From Alphaproteobacteria bacterium (GTDB lineage Bacteria > Pseudomonadota > Alphaproteobacteria > Micavibrionales > Micavibrionaceae): DNA of 64,000 nucleotides. This document shows, one piece after another, positions 53,610-62,959 of this stretch (the stretch's first letter is position 1; each line of letters begins with the position of its first letter). The notes beneath the pieces were generated by a model. That model was not told the origin of the DNA. It did no database searches and saw only the letters and a list, made by a program, of their open reading frames with translations. The stretch spans positions 2,480,001 through 2,544,000 of the forward strand of contig CP065008.1 of the NCBI GenBank assembly GCA_016699735.1. The letters are read 5' to 3'. The translations under genes and the position numbers were made by a program.

Positions 53610-55081
53610 AGAGTAAGTTTAAATATCATTTCTCCCTGATGCTGTTCCCTCTTTTTCTGTCCGGCTGCGGTGTGGCGACGATCAATTTCGACGTCCCGCC
53701 CAACTGGACATCCGAAAAACCCCGCGCACCGGACGCCGAAGTCGATCCCTATCCCGACTCCGGCTGGGCCGGGGATTTCAACGATCCCTTGCTCACGCAG
53801 TACGTCACAGACGCGCTGGCCCATAATCATGACCTCGTGCAGGCCGCCGCCAGCCGCGATATCGCCCGCGCCCAGCTTAAAAAGGCCGGCTCCGGCCTCT
53901 GGCCCGTTCTTGATCTCCGCAGCCTCGTCCGCCGCAGCGGTTCGCTCGACAGCAGCGATTCCGGCGGCTTCTCCAATTTCGGCGGCAGTTTCTCGAACAG
54001 CGATTTCAGTTCCGGCGGTGGCGGCTCGACGACCTACGACGTCTCCCTCGATGTCAGCTGGGAGATCGACGTCTGGGGCCGCGTTCGCGCCGGAAAAAAA
54101 GTCGCACTCTATGAGTATTACGCCGCCGAAAACGACTACGCCGCCGCCCGCCAGTCCCTCGCCGCACAAACGGCAAAGGCCTATCTCCAGACGATAGAAT
54201 CCTCCAAACAGCTCGAACTCGCCCGCGCGTTTGAAAAGAACCTGAAAAATACGCTCGACGTCACACAGGCTTTCTATGACGAGGGTCTCATTTCCCTGCA
54301 GGACGTTCATCTGGTCAAATCCGATCTCGCCCGCGCACGCGAGTCCATCCGCAACGCGGAAAGCGCAGACCTTCTCGCTCGCCGCAGCCTCGAAATCCTG
54401 ATGGGCAAATATCCGGCGGCCATGATAGAAAACGAAACGGATTATCCAGCCCTGCCCGCCCCCGTTCCCGCCGGTATCCCCGCCGAATTGCTGGAACGCC
54501 GCCCCGACCTGATTGCCGCCGAACGCCGCGTCCACGCCGCCTTCGAGCGCACGGAACAGGCCAAGGCCGCACGGCTGCCCCAAATCTCCCTGACCGGCTC
54601 CTTCGGCGGGACCAGCGATCAGCTCAGGGACTTGACCGATCCGGCCAACGTCATCTGGTCCGCCGCCGGAAACCTGCTCTTCCCCATCTTCAACGCCGGA
54701 AACCTGAAAGCCGATGTGGACATCCGCACAGCCGAACAGCAGGCTTCCCTCGCCCAATACCGCCAGACGGCTCTGAACGCCTTCGGGGAGGTCGAAACCG
54801 CCATCAGCAACGAGCAGCTTTTCCGCCACCGTTCGCAGGATCTTGACGAAGCCTACGAGAACGCCAAACAGGCGGAGAACATCGCCGACGCCAATTTCAA
54901 GGCCGGGGAGATCGAACTGCTCGACCTGCTCCAGATCAAGCGCAACACCATCGCCATACGGATCGACCGCGCCAGGGCGCAGCGCGAACTGTTGGAGCAA
55001 CGCGTCAACTTGCATTTAAGCCTCGGCGGTAAGATACTCTCCCAAGAGACTCAACCAACCGAAAACGGAAACAGCAAATGA
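53606..55081 (+). CDS. RND outer-membrane factor, NodT family lipoprotein
   Basis: 491 residues. Lipobox LFLSGC at the end of a short signal peptide, then the TolC/NodT fold with two long helical repeats. DVSWEIDVWGRVRAGKK near residue 160 and ELLERRPDLIAAERRVHAA near 290 are family hallmarks. A Gly/Ser-rich segment (around GGSFSNSDFSSGGGGS) lies in the middle. Completes the tripartite efflux system. Its TGA overlaps the ATG of the next gene. Confidence 0.87.
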   Translation: MKSKFKYHFSLMLFPLFLSGCGVATINFDVPPNWTSEKPRAPDAEVDPYPDSGWAGDFNDPLLTQYVTDALAHNHDLVQAAASRDIARAQLKKAGSGLWPVLDLRSLVRRSGSLDSSDSGGFSNFGGSFSNSDFSSGGGGSTTYDVSLDVSWEIDVWGRVRAGKKVALYEYYAAENDYAAARQSLAAQTAKAYLQTIESSKQLELARAFEKNLKNTLDVTQAFYDEGLISLQDVHLVKSDLARARESIRNAESADLLARRSLEILMGKYPAAMIENETDYPALPAPVPAGIPAELLERRPDLIAAERRVHAAFERTEQAKAARLPQISLTGSFGGTSDQLRDLTDPANVIWSAAGNLLFPIFNAGNLKADVDIRTAEQQASLAQYRQTALNAFGEVETAISNEQLFRHRSQDLDEAYENAKQAENIADANFKAGEIELLDLLQIKRNTIAIRIDRARAQRELLEQRVNLHLSLGGKILSQETQPTENGNSK

Positions 55082-56262
55082 CCGCATCATTGGCTTTCGA
55101 TTGGCAAGACCCGCTAAGGATCGAAGACAGCCTGTCCGAAGAGGAGCGGGCCATCCGCGACACCGCCCGTGCCTACGCACAAGACCGCCTGATGCCGCGC
55201 ATCGTCAAGGCTTACCGTGAAGCCGCTTTCGACCCTGCAATCCTCCAAGAAATGGGCGAACTCGGCCTGCTCGGTGCCACACTGCCCGAAGAATACGGCG
55301 GCGCAGGCGCGAACTATGTCTCCTACGGCCTCATCGCCCGCGAAATCGAGCGCGTCGATTCCGGTTACCGCTCGGCCATGTCGGTGCAATCCTCTCTGGT
55401 GATGTTCCCGATCTGGAAATGGGGCTCGGAAGAGCAGCGGCAAAAATACCTCCCCGGCCTCGCCGCAGGAACGAAAATAGGCTGCTTCGGCCTGACCGAA
55501 CCGGACGCCGGCTCCGACCCCGGAGGAATGAACACAAGGGCCATCCGCACCGGCAAGGGCTATACCCTCAACGGATCGAAAACATGGATCAGCAATGCGC
55601 CTATCGCGGACGTGTTCATCGTCTGGGCCAAATCCGAGGAACATGACGGCGCGATCAAGGGCTTCATCCTCGAAAAGGGCATGAAGGGTCTCTCGGCCCC
55701 GCCGATAGAGGGCAAGCTGTCGCTCCGCGCTTCGATCACCGGAGAAATCGTGATGCAGGACGTCTTGGTCCCCGAGGAAAACCTCCTGCCCGCAGCCTCC
55801 GGCCTCAAAGGTCCATTCGAATGTCTGAACCGCGCCCGCTACGGCATCGCGTGGGGCGTGATGGGTGCGGCGGAGTTCTGCTGGCACGCCGCACGGCAAT
55901 ATACGCTCGACCGCAAGCAGTTTGGCCGCCCGCTGGCGCACACGCAGCTCGTCCAGAAAAAACTGGCCGATATGCAGACCGAAATTACGTTGGGATTACA
56001 CGCCGCCCTTCAGGTCGGCCGCCTGATGGACCAAAACGCCTTCGCCCCGGAGATGATCTCGCTGATCAAGCGCAACAACGCCGGCAAAGCATTGGACATC
56101 GCCCGCACCGCCCGTGATATGCACGGCGGCAACGGCATTGCCGAGGAATTCCACGTCATGCGGCATCTCTGCAATCTGGAAGCCGTGAACACCTACGAAG
56201 GCACCCACGACATCCACGCCCTGATCCTTGGCTGCGCCCAGACGGGACTCGCGGCGTTCTAA
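55078..56262 (+). CDS. Glutaryl-CoA dehydrogenase-like acyl-CoA dehydrogenase
   Basis: 394 residues. GTKIGCFGLTEPDAGSDPGG (FAD/substrate region), YTLNGSKTWISNAPIADVFIVWA, RDMHGGNGIAEEFHVMRH and NTYEGTHDIHALILG (catalytic Glu in YEGTHD) match glutaryl-CoA dehydrogenase, which makes crotonyl-CoA in lysine and tryptophan catabolism. Unusually, it is coupled to an RND efflux operon by an ATGA overlap with the outer-membrane-factor gene. Complete. Confidence 0.87.
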   Translation: MTASLAFDWQDPLRIEDSLSEEERAIRDTARAYAQDRLMPRIVKAYREAAFDPAILQEMGELGLLGATLPEEYGGAGANYVSYGLIAREIERVDSGYRSAMSVQSSLVMFPIWKWGSEEQRQKYLPGLAAGTKIGCFGLTEPDAGSDPGGMNTRAIRTGKGYTLNGSKTWISNAPIADVFIVWAKSEEHDGAIKGFILEKGMKGLSAPPIEGKLSLRASITGEIVMQDVLVPEENLLPAASGLKGPFECLNRARYGIAWGVMGAAEFCWHAARQYTLDRKQFGRPLAHTQLVQKKLADMQTEITLGLHAALQVGRLMDQNAFAPEMISLIKRNNAGKALDIARTARDMHGGNGIAEEFHVMRHLCNLEAVNTYEGTHDIHALILGCAQTGLAAF

Positions 56263-56347
56263 GGCGATGCACACGGCGGGAAAATCCCTTCCCAAACAGC
56301 GCCGGATTTTCTAAACTGTCCGTCTGCAAACAGGAAAGGGCTTTCGC

Positions 56348-56860
56348 ATGGACTCGGCTGCATGGAAGGAAACGCTCGAAGTCATGAGCTATGTGGTGCA
56401 GATCGTTGGCCTGCCCGGCGCGATCTATCTGTTCCTGATGGAACAGGCCAAGGAGCGCCTGACCGAACAGCAGGAAATCGACGGCCAGCTCAAGGAGCAA
56501 TATAACCACATCCTGGATATCCTCATCGACCACCCCGAACTCGATAACCATCAGGAGCCCCTCTCGGGCGATCAGGCCAAGCAGCAGGAACGGATATACC
56601 AGCAGCTCATCAGTTGCTTTGAAACCGCCTTCATCCGCCTGTACGGGCGCGGGAATAAAAATATGCAAAGAATGTGGAACTCCTGGCAGGACGGCATCGA
56701 CGAATGGCTGCGCCAGCCCAATTTCTCCAAATCCCTCTCCCGCCTCCTGATCGGCGAGGACGAAAATTACGCGCACTATATGACAGAACGGGCGAAAGAG
56801 TTGCCGAAAATACCCTTCCCCCCGGCCTACAGCGAACCCGCAGACCCGCCGCAACCCTGA
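56348..56860 (+). CDS. Unknown membrane-anchored protein
   Basis: 170 residues from ATG 56348 with an AGGAAAGGG-type site upstream. One hydrophobic segment near residues 15-32 (VVQIVGLPGAIYLFLM), then a helical soluble domain with WQDGIDEWLRQPNF and a Pro-rich tail. No family recognised. Confidence 0.65.
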   Translation: MDSAAWKETLEVMSYVVQIVGLPGAIYLFLMEQAKERLTEQQEIDGQLKEQYNHILDILIDHPELDNHQEPLSGDQAKQQERIYQQLISCFETAFIRLYGRGNKNMQRMWNSWQDGIDEWLRQPNFSKSLSRLLIGEDENYAHYMTERAKELPKIPFPPAYSEPADPPQP

Positions 56861-56960
56861 TAAATAGCTCTAAAACCTTCTGCGAACTTGCACAAAGCGT
56901 ATTTTTTTCCATATATTCAACCAAGACTGCAACGGCATATTTTGTAACTTCAATCTAATC

Positions 56961-57698
56961 GTGGATAAAAGTGATCCGGCGCTATCAATGGAAGTAGTTG
57001 AGCCAAAAGGTTTTTTAGAAACATTCAATCATTTAAGCCCTTCGATGGGTTTGAACGCCTCGGTAATAAAGCTTGAGAGAGACGATAACGCGGTTCTGGA
57101 GATTATGAGAACTTTGCGAGACCAGGGACAACGGCGCTTTGTACCATTGGTCAAAATATCGTCGGATGCTTTGGCTTCTGTGCCTCTATACGCAGGGAAC
57201 GGAATCGTTTTCAAGATTATGGCACAATCCTGCTCAACTCCTTCAGAAAGCACCCTGTTCAAACTGCCGCCCATCACCGTTGATACCGTCCCCGGCAGAA
57301 ACGAGGATTTTTTAATAAAATCGTATCCTTGGCTTTCACCTAGAGGAGTCACAAGGGAATCCTTAGAAAATTTGCGTGAGGTGTTGGAAAGTCTAGGAGC
57401 AAGAATCAAACCGAAGGAATGCCAGCCAAGAAACATACACCGCCTGCCCGACAGGTTTGGAACGCTGATTTCGGTTGATGAGGATATATACGATGGAAAA
57501 CCGATTGATCCCGTTATATCCGACGCATGGCTGGACTATATCTATAGTATCTTCCCGATCTACGAAAAAGGTGCGATCCCACCGCAAGATGACCAGACGG
57601 ATTTTTCCTTCGTCTCAATCCACGACCGTAAAGCAGCCCAATACACTTTCTCAGGTTGCAGGGTTGTAGAGGCGGTTCGCTATGATTTCCAGATGTAG
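56961..57698 (+). CDS. Unknown protein
   Basis: 245 residues from a GTG start (245 aa frame); ATG 56988 is an alternative (MEVVEPKGFLETF). Contains an acidic, aromatic C-terminal half (DRFGTLISVDEDIYDG and FRTLRD-type stretches) and no signal peptide. More AT-rich than its neighbours. No family recognised. Confidence 0.6.
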   Translation: MDKSDPALSMEVVEPKGFLETFNHLSPSMGLNASVIKLERDDNAVLEIMRTLRDQGQRRFVPLVKISSDALASVPLYAGNGIVFKIMAQSCSTPSESTLFKLPPITVDTVPGRNEDFLIKSYPWLSPRGVTRESLENLREVLESLGARIKPKECQPRNIHRLPDRFGTLISVDEDIYDGKPIDPVISDAWLDYIYSIFPIYEKGAIPPQDDQTDFSFVSIHDRKAAQYTFSGCRVVEAVRYDFQM

Positions 57699-57877
57699 AA
57701 AAAACTGAGCCATTTCAGCGATAACACAAACGCAGCGTGATTTCCCTCCGCGCCCCTCTTCCGGGATTGTCCCCTTCGACGACTATCTCTCCGGCGCGGC
57801 AGACCCGGCGCTCGATAATCTGGTGGCCAATCCATAATTTTGAAAATACGGGCGTCAGCCCGCTCAATCGTCTGGAA
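57699..57877. other. Intergenic region with a coding-like remnant
   Basis: From about 57745 to 57837 the plus strand has an open stretch without a start codon that reads ...SSGIVPFDDYLSGAADPALD and ends in TAA. It has coding-like composition and could be the tail of a lost gene. Nothing else is visible before the convergent MBOAT gene. Confidence 0.3.
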
Positions 57878-59326
57878 CTAAAACTGGAAATACAGGAACG
57901 GCGAATAGCTCATCGCCAGCAGGCGTGAGACCGCGATCACGAACAACCCGCCAACCACCGCCTGCATCAGCAGATTGGGCGTCGTCTTCATCGCCGAACT
58001 GCCCTTCGACAACTCCACGGGCGTCCGCCCGCGCTCGAAATAAGGCATGGTGAAAATCAGCGCGATGCCGCCGATCAGCGCGACGATCTGCATCCCCTTG
58101 ACCTGCCAGCCCAGCGCATCGCTGATCCCGATGCCCTGTAATCCGGCCATGCCCTGATACATCACGATGGCATCGCCCAGCGTATGGGCGCGGAACAGCA
58201 CCCAGCCGATCATGACGAACACCAGCGTCAAAAGCGTCATGAATATGCGCTTGAGGATGTTCTTCGGCGCAGTCCCCTTGATGCCCAGAGCCCGCTCGAC
58301 CGCTAGAATGGCGCCGTGCCACGCGCCCCAGAGAATGAACGTCCAGTTCGCCCCGTGCCACAACCCGCCCAAAAGCATGGTCAGGAACAGGTTGATATAG
58401 GTCCGCACATTCCCCTTCCGGCTGCCGCCCAGAGAGATATAGAGGTAATCCCGCAGCCATGTGGACAGGCTGATATGCCACCGCCGCCAGAAATCCGTGA
58501 TGCTGGTGCTGGTATAAGGGTTGTTGAAGTTCTCGATAAAGCGGAAACCCATCATCAGGGCGAGGCCGACCGCCATTTCGCTGTACCCGGCAAAATCGAA
58601 GAACAACTGGATCGAATAGGCCACTGTCCCCAGCCAGGCATCGGCCATGGTCGGGTTCTCAAGCGCAAAGGCCGCATCCGCCAAGGGCGCGACCGTATCC
58701 GCGATCAAAACCTTCTTGGCAAACCCGGCCATAAAACGGTAAGCGCCCTCCGAAAACAGATCGAGGCTATGCTTGCGGTTGGTGAACTGCCACACCAGAT
58801 CCTTGTATTTCAGCACCGGTCCCGCAATCAGGTGCGGGAAGAGCATGATAAAGGCCGCAAAATCGAACAGGTTCCGCGTCGCCGGCGTATCCTTGCGCCA
58901 GACATCCACGATATAGCTGATCGCATGAAACACGAAGAACGACACCCCGATCGGCAGGATAACATGCGCGTATTCCGGCGGAATCGCCACCCCGAAATCC
59001 ATCATCATGTCATTGAAGCTGTGGACCCCGAAATTGAAATACTTGAAGTAGCCGAGCGTCAGGAGATTCGCGGCCACCCCGCCCCGCAGAAGCCAGAGCG
59101 CCCGGCGATAATGGGTCTCGTGATATTTCTCGATCAGCAGGGCGCACAGCCAGCTGAACCCGATAATCGCATAAAGCATGAACAGGAAATCGAGCCGCCA
59201 CCAGGCGTAAAAAACCGAACTCCCGATGGAAATCACCGGAGATTTAAGGTTTTTCCCCGCCAGATAATACAAAACGAGGAAGATAGGTAAAAATAGAAAT
59301 AAAAAAGTTGGTGACGCGAAAATCAT
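57878..59326 (-). CDS. algI: MBOAT-family O-acetyltransferase, AlgI-like
   Basis: 482 residues, about ten hydrophobic helices. The MBOAT hallmarks are seen: ITDFWRRWHISLSTWLRDYLYISLGGSR (in two adjoining pieces) and LGGLWHGANWTFILWGAWHG with the conserved His. N-terminus FLFLFLPIFLVLYYL and YFKYFNF match alginate O-acetylase AlgI, which carries acetyl groups across the inner membrane for alginate O-acetylation. Neighbouring C5-epimerase and export-porin genes support that assignment. Other MBOAT members acetylate other glycans or lipids. Confidence 0.82.
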   Translation of the reverse strand: MIFASPTFLFLFLPIFLVLYYLAGKNLKSPVISIGSSVFYAWWRLDFLFMLYAIIGFSWLCALLIEKYHETHYRRALWLLRGGVAANLLTLGYFKYFNFGVHSFNDMMMDFGVAIPPEYAHVILPIGVSFFVFHAISYIVDVWRKDTPATRNLFDFAAFIMLFPHLIAGPVLKYKDLVWQFTNRKHSLDLFSEGAYRFMAGFAKKVLIADTVAPLADAAFALENPTMADAWLGTVAYSIQLFFDFAGYSEMAVGLALMMGFRFIENFNNPYTSTSITDFWRRWHISLSTWLRDYLYISLGGSRKGNVRTYINLFLTMLLGGLWHGANWTFILWGAWHGAILAVERALGIKGTAPKNILKRIFMTLLTLVFVMIGWVLFRAHTLGDAIVMYQGMAGLQGIGISDALGWQVKGMQIVALIGGIALIFTMPYFERGRTPVELSKGSSAMKTTPNLLMQAVVGGLFVIAVSRLLAMSYSPFLYFQF

Positions 59327-59745
59327 AAAACAACCCTGTCAAAAAGCCCCATACCTTATGACGAGGTCCGAAGGAAAAAGCAAGAATATATTATCCATAA
59401 CAATAACATCGGGGGCGTTTTTTACACAAAAAGTTAATTCGTTAAGTTTTATTATGTAAATAAAAAACAGCCCTTATACCCTATCAGCATTAGAAACCTA
59501 GGTTTCAAGCCAAAAAGAAACAAAAGCGATTCAGGAACCGTTAACGATTCAGTGCTAGCGTTGACTTTATGAAAAAATAATATGTCAACAGTAAGCGCAT
59601 ATGACAAGCCAGTGCCCGGTGTGTGGGCGCTGAGTAAAAAATAAAAGAAGACTCCGAACCCAGTGTCCGCCGGGACTCTTAACCTGTACCGGCCCTTGGT
59701 TTGCCGTGCGCCTGTATTCTTGTGATCCAGAAAGGAAGAGTAAAC
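59327..59745. promoter_or_regulatory. Intergenic region between algI-like and epimerase genes
   Basis: 419 bases between divergent genes; no convincing gene. A stem-loop CAGTGCCC-GGTGTGT-GGGCGCTG with one G-T pair lies at 59610-59632. TTGAC (59561-59565) and GTCAA (59584-59588) form a small inverted repeat. An AGGAAGAG ribosome-binding site (59732-59739) precedes the epimerase ATG. I see no good -35/-10 pair. Confidence 0.4.
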
Positions 59746-62010
59746 ATGAATATCTTTGACCCACGGAACTACGGCGCTAACCCGAACGACAACATCGACG
59801 ATACGCAGGCCATACAATCGGCTCTCGACGCCGCCAAACTCGCCGGCGGGGGCAAGGTCGTTCTCGACGAAGGAACCTATATTATCAAAGGAACCGGAAC
59901 GGCCTCTGACGGCGCCCTGAGGATCTACAGCAATACGGAAATAACGGGCGAAGGCATGGGCAAAACCATCCTGAAACTCGCCGACGGTTGGTCTGCCAAA
60001 ATCACCGGCTTAATTCGTACGCCCGTCAATCAGGTCACCACGGATGTCATTATCCGCGACCTGACCCTCGACGGCAACCGGGCCAACAGCACCGCGGACG
60101 TGGACGGCATCATGACCGGAGTCCTGCCCGGAAAAAGCGAACACGACGACCGTATCCTGATCGAGCGGGTGGAAATCCACGATGTGTCGCGCATAGCCTT
60201 CAACCCGCATGAACAGACCAAAAACCTCATCATCCGGGACAGCGTCGCCCACCACAACAGCTGGGACGGCTTCATCGCCGACTTTGTATCCAACGCGATC
60301 TATGAAAATAACGTCGCCTACGCAAACGACCGCCACGGTTTTAACGTGGTCACGCACAGCCATGACGTCATCCTTCGCAACAACGTCGCCTACGGAAACG
60401 CCGAAAACGGCATCGTCGTCCAGCGCGGCGCCGGAAGCCAGACGGTTGAGGGTTGGGAAAACCTGCTCAACCGCGACATCCTGATCGAAGGCAACACGGT
60501 CTACAACAACGGCTCTAACGGGATTCTGTTCAAACAAGCCGAAAACAGCCAGATCATCAACAACGTGATCTACGGTAACGGCCACGACGGCATCCAGCTC
60601 GAGGGCGCGAACGAAATCATCGTTGATGGCAACCAGATCCTGTCCTCGACGATCTTCGGCATCGAAATCCGCCCCTATACGGGCAGCCTCGGCGGACCGG
60701 GATCGTCCTACGACAACATGATTATCAATAACGTTGTCACGGCGGTTCAAAAAGCCTTCGTTGAAACCGGCAGCACCACCATGAACGACACGTTCGCAGG
60801 CAACCTCATCGGCAGCCTCGGCGTGTCTCTGGTCAGTTCCTCGACCATCACCAGCAGCAGTATTTCATTCGTCTACGACAAAATACACCTGACGGTCACC
60901 TTACCCCAAAATTACGGAACAGGCGGCGAAGAAACGCCTCCGCCCCCTCCTCCGCCGATCGACCCTCCGCCCGTGCAAGGGGTCTTCCTCTCGGGCAATG
61001 AAAAAGATAACACCCTGACGGGCACGGATTACAACGACACAATCAAGGGCCGCTCGGGCTACGACAAGCTCTACGGCGGCAAGGGCGACGACTACCTCGA
61101 AGGCAACGAAGGCGGTGACATCATCGATGGTGGCACCGGCAAGGACACCATGAAAGGCGGCGTAGGCTTTGACACCTTTGTCTTCAACGCCTTCAGCGAA
61201 GCCGGACAGGGCGACGTCATCCAGGACTTCAACGTCCGCGCCGACAAGCTCGACCTGACCGACATGATGAAATCCTTCGTCGGCTTCACCAAGGCCAAGG
61301 CCTTCGCCGAAGGCTACATCAAACTGGTCCAGAACGGCGAAAACACCGAAGTCTACGTCGATCAGGACGGTCTGTCGGGATCGGGAGCCTCCAAACTTCT
61401 GGCCGTTCTCGATAAAACGGTGGTCACGGCCTTCCGGGACACCAACTACATCATGCCCGATGTCGGCCTGCCCAAACCCGTGGTCACGACACCCGACGCC
61501 AATATGTCGCCCAGCCCGGTCAATCTCGCGGGCACAACCGGGAACGACACCCTGCACGGCAGCAACGGCGTCGATACCCTGAAGGGCAACAGCGGCGACG
61601 ACAAGCTCTATGGCTATGCCGGCGACGACAGTATGTGGGGCAATGTCGGCAACGACACCCTGCTCGGCGGCAAGGGGTCCGACTGGATGAAGGGCGGCGA
61701 AGGCGCCGACCTCTTCGGCGTCACCGTCAACGGCACAGACCGCGATACGATCGAGGATCTGCGCGTCCATGACGGCGACCGTATCCAGATCGACAACATC
61801 CTGAACTACGACCAGACGACAGACGCGATCAGCGACTTCGTCCGCTTCACCACGGTCGGTACCGATACGGTCCTCTCCGTCGATGCCGATGGTCTGAACA
61901 ACGGCAGCCAGTTTATCGCCGTAGCCACGATCAAGGGCGTCACAGGCCTGAACGCCGATCAACTCCATCTGGATGGCGACCTGATCCTGACCCAGAACGT
62001 CAACGTCTGA
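59746..62010 (+). CDS. Mannuronan C5-epimerase-like protein with RTX repeats
   Basis: 754 residues. N-terminal parallel beta-helix (A-module, about 1-390) closely resembling secreted AlgE epimerases: FGANP-like start NYGANPNDN, DLTLDGNRAN, NPHEQTKNLIIRDSVAHH, ENNVAYANDRHGFNVVTHSH. A Pro-rich linker (about 398-409), then two blocks of Ca-binding GGxGxDxL-type RTX repeats (about 416-482 and 596-660). RTX repeats imply secretion by a type I system. Active-site positions differ from AlgE4: I150 replaces the Tyr and N153 the Asp, while H155 and D179 are kept. ATG 59746 has AGGAAGAG upstream. Confidence 0.88.
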   Translation: MNIFDPRNYGANPNDNIDDTQAIQSALDAAKLAGGGKVVLDEGTYIIKGTGTASDGALRIYSNTEITGEGMGKTILKLADGWSAKITGLIRTPVNQVTTDVIIRDLTLDGNRANSTADVDGIMTGVLPGKSEHDDRILIERVEIHDVSRIAFNPHEQTKNLIIRDSVAHHNSWDGFIADFVSNAIYENNVAYANDRHGFNVVTHSHDVILRNNVAYGNAENGIVVQRGAGSQTVEGWENLLNRDILIEGNTVYNNGSNGILFKQAENSQIINNVIYGNGHDGIQLEGANEIIVDGNQILSSTIFGIEIRPYTGSLGGPGSSYDNMIINNVVTAVQKAFVETGSTTMNDTFAGNLIGSLGVSLVSSSTITSSSISFVYDKIHLTVTLPQNYGTGGEETPPPPPPPIDPPPVQGVFLSGNEKDNTLTGTDYNDTIKGRSGYDKLYGGKGDDYLEGNEGGDIIDGGTGKDTMKGGVGFDTFVFNAFSEAGQGDVIQDFNVRADKLDLTDMMKSFVGFTKAKAFAEGYIKLVQNGENTEVYVDQDGLSGSGASKLLAVLDKTVVTAFRDTNYIMPDVGLPKPVVTTPDANMSPSPVNLAGTTGNDTLHGSNGVDTLKGNSGDDKLYGYAGDDSMWGNVGNDTLLGGKGSDWMKGGEGADLFGVTVNGTDRDTIEDLRVHDGDRIQIDNILNYDQTTDAISDFVRFTTVGTDTVLSVDADGLNNGSQFIAVATIKGVTGLNADQLHLDGDLILTQNVNV

Positions 62011-62030
62011 GAAAGAACAAATAACCGTAT

Positions 62031-62058
62031 AAAACCCCTTCCCGCGAAGGGGTTTTAT
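62031..62058 (+). terminator. Terminator after the epimerase gene
   Basis: AAAACCCCTTC-CCGC-GAAGGGGTTTT, an 11-bp stem with tetraloop, ending in TTTTAT. Confidence 0.8.
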
Positions 62059-62095
62059 ATTTACGGACCAAGGACGTCCATGAGATAGTCCGGTC

Positions 62096-62947
62096 ATGGA
62101 GAATGCCCTCACCCACACCGATACAAAGCAAAAATACGGCTCAAAAGACGCCCTGCCCCTTTTGGAAATACGCAGCAGCGATATTTACGCCACCGTCGCC
62201 CTCCTCGGCGCACAGATTCTGGAATGTTCCATACGCGGCAAAAACCTGCTCTGGCTCAGCCCCAAAGCCAAATTCGAACCCGGAAAGCCCGTGCGCGGCG
62301 GCATCCCCTTGTGCGCCCCGTGGTTCGGCATCCACCCCGATCTGGCCAAACCCAAACACGGCTTCGTGAGAAACCGACTCTGGACTTTGGAAAACATAAG
62401 CAAAAGCCACAACTCCGTAACCCTCCTCCTGTCTCTTACCCATGAACCCGACGCGGTCTTCCCCCATGCTTTTCGGATGGAATACACCATCACGATCGCA
62501 CAGACGCTCTCCCTCCAAATGGAAATAAGGAATATCGGCACGGACTCAATGCCCTTCAACTGGGCCTTCCACTCCTACCACCCGGTCAACAGCCTGAGTA
62601 TGGCCAGCGTGACGGGCCTCGAAGGTCTGACTTATCTGGACGCCACGGACAATTTTGCAAGGAAAACCCAGATTGGCCCCATTCTTTTCTCTGCCGAAGT
62701 GGATCGTGTCTATGAAAACGTTCCGGAAACCCAGACCCTGAACACATCCCCCGCGATAGAAATATCAGCCAGTAACTGCCCCTCAGCGATTATCTGGAAC
62801 CCCGGCCCCGAACTGGCCAAAGGCATGGACGATGTCGGGGAAGAGAACTATCAGGGTTTTGTCTGCGTCGAGCGTGGAGCGGTCCACGGCAACGCCCTCA
62901 CTCTGCCGTCGGATCAAAGCTACACGGCAACACTGAAAATCGAGTAG
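62096..62947 (+). CDS. D-hexose-6-phosphate mutarotase
   Basis: 283 residues of the aldose-1-epimerase/YeaD family: LLWLSPKAKFEPGKPVRGGIP near residue 50 (in part), CAPWFGIHP, HGFVRN, and the His/Glu region FNWAFHSYH near residue 165 and VCVERGAV near 255. Converts alpha and beta anomers of glucose-6-phosphate or a related hexose phosphate. Placed after the epimerase terminator, so probably separately transcribed. Possibly supplies hexose phosphate for polymer synthesis. Confidence 0.83.
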   Translation: MENALTHTDTKQKYGSKDALPLLEIRSSDIYATVALLGAQILECSIRGKNLLWLSPKAKFEPGKPVRGGIPLCAPWFGIHPDLAKPKHGFVRNRLWTLENISKSHNSVTLLLSLTHEPDAVFPHAFRMEYTITIAQTLSLQMEIRNIGTDSMPFNWAFHSYHPVNSLSMASVTGLEGLTYLDATDNFARKTQIGPILFSAEVDRVYENVPETQTLNTSPAIEISASNCPSAIIWNPGPELAKGMDDVGEENYQGFVCVERGAVHGNALTLPSDQSYTATLKIE

Positions 62948-62959
62948 CTGAAATAAAAA

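Noticed and set aside
59610..59632. Stem-loop before the epimerase as a c-di-GMP riboswitch
   Set aside because: None of the conserved riboswitch core bases are visible; only a simple hairpin.
59452..59817. Minus-strand open frame of 121 codons between algI-like and epimerase genes
   Set aside because: Overlaps the epimerase start, no ribosome site, no recognisable domain; probably chance.
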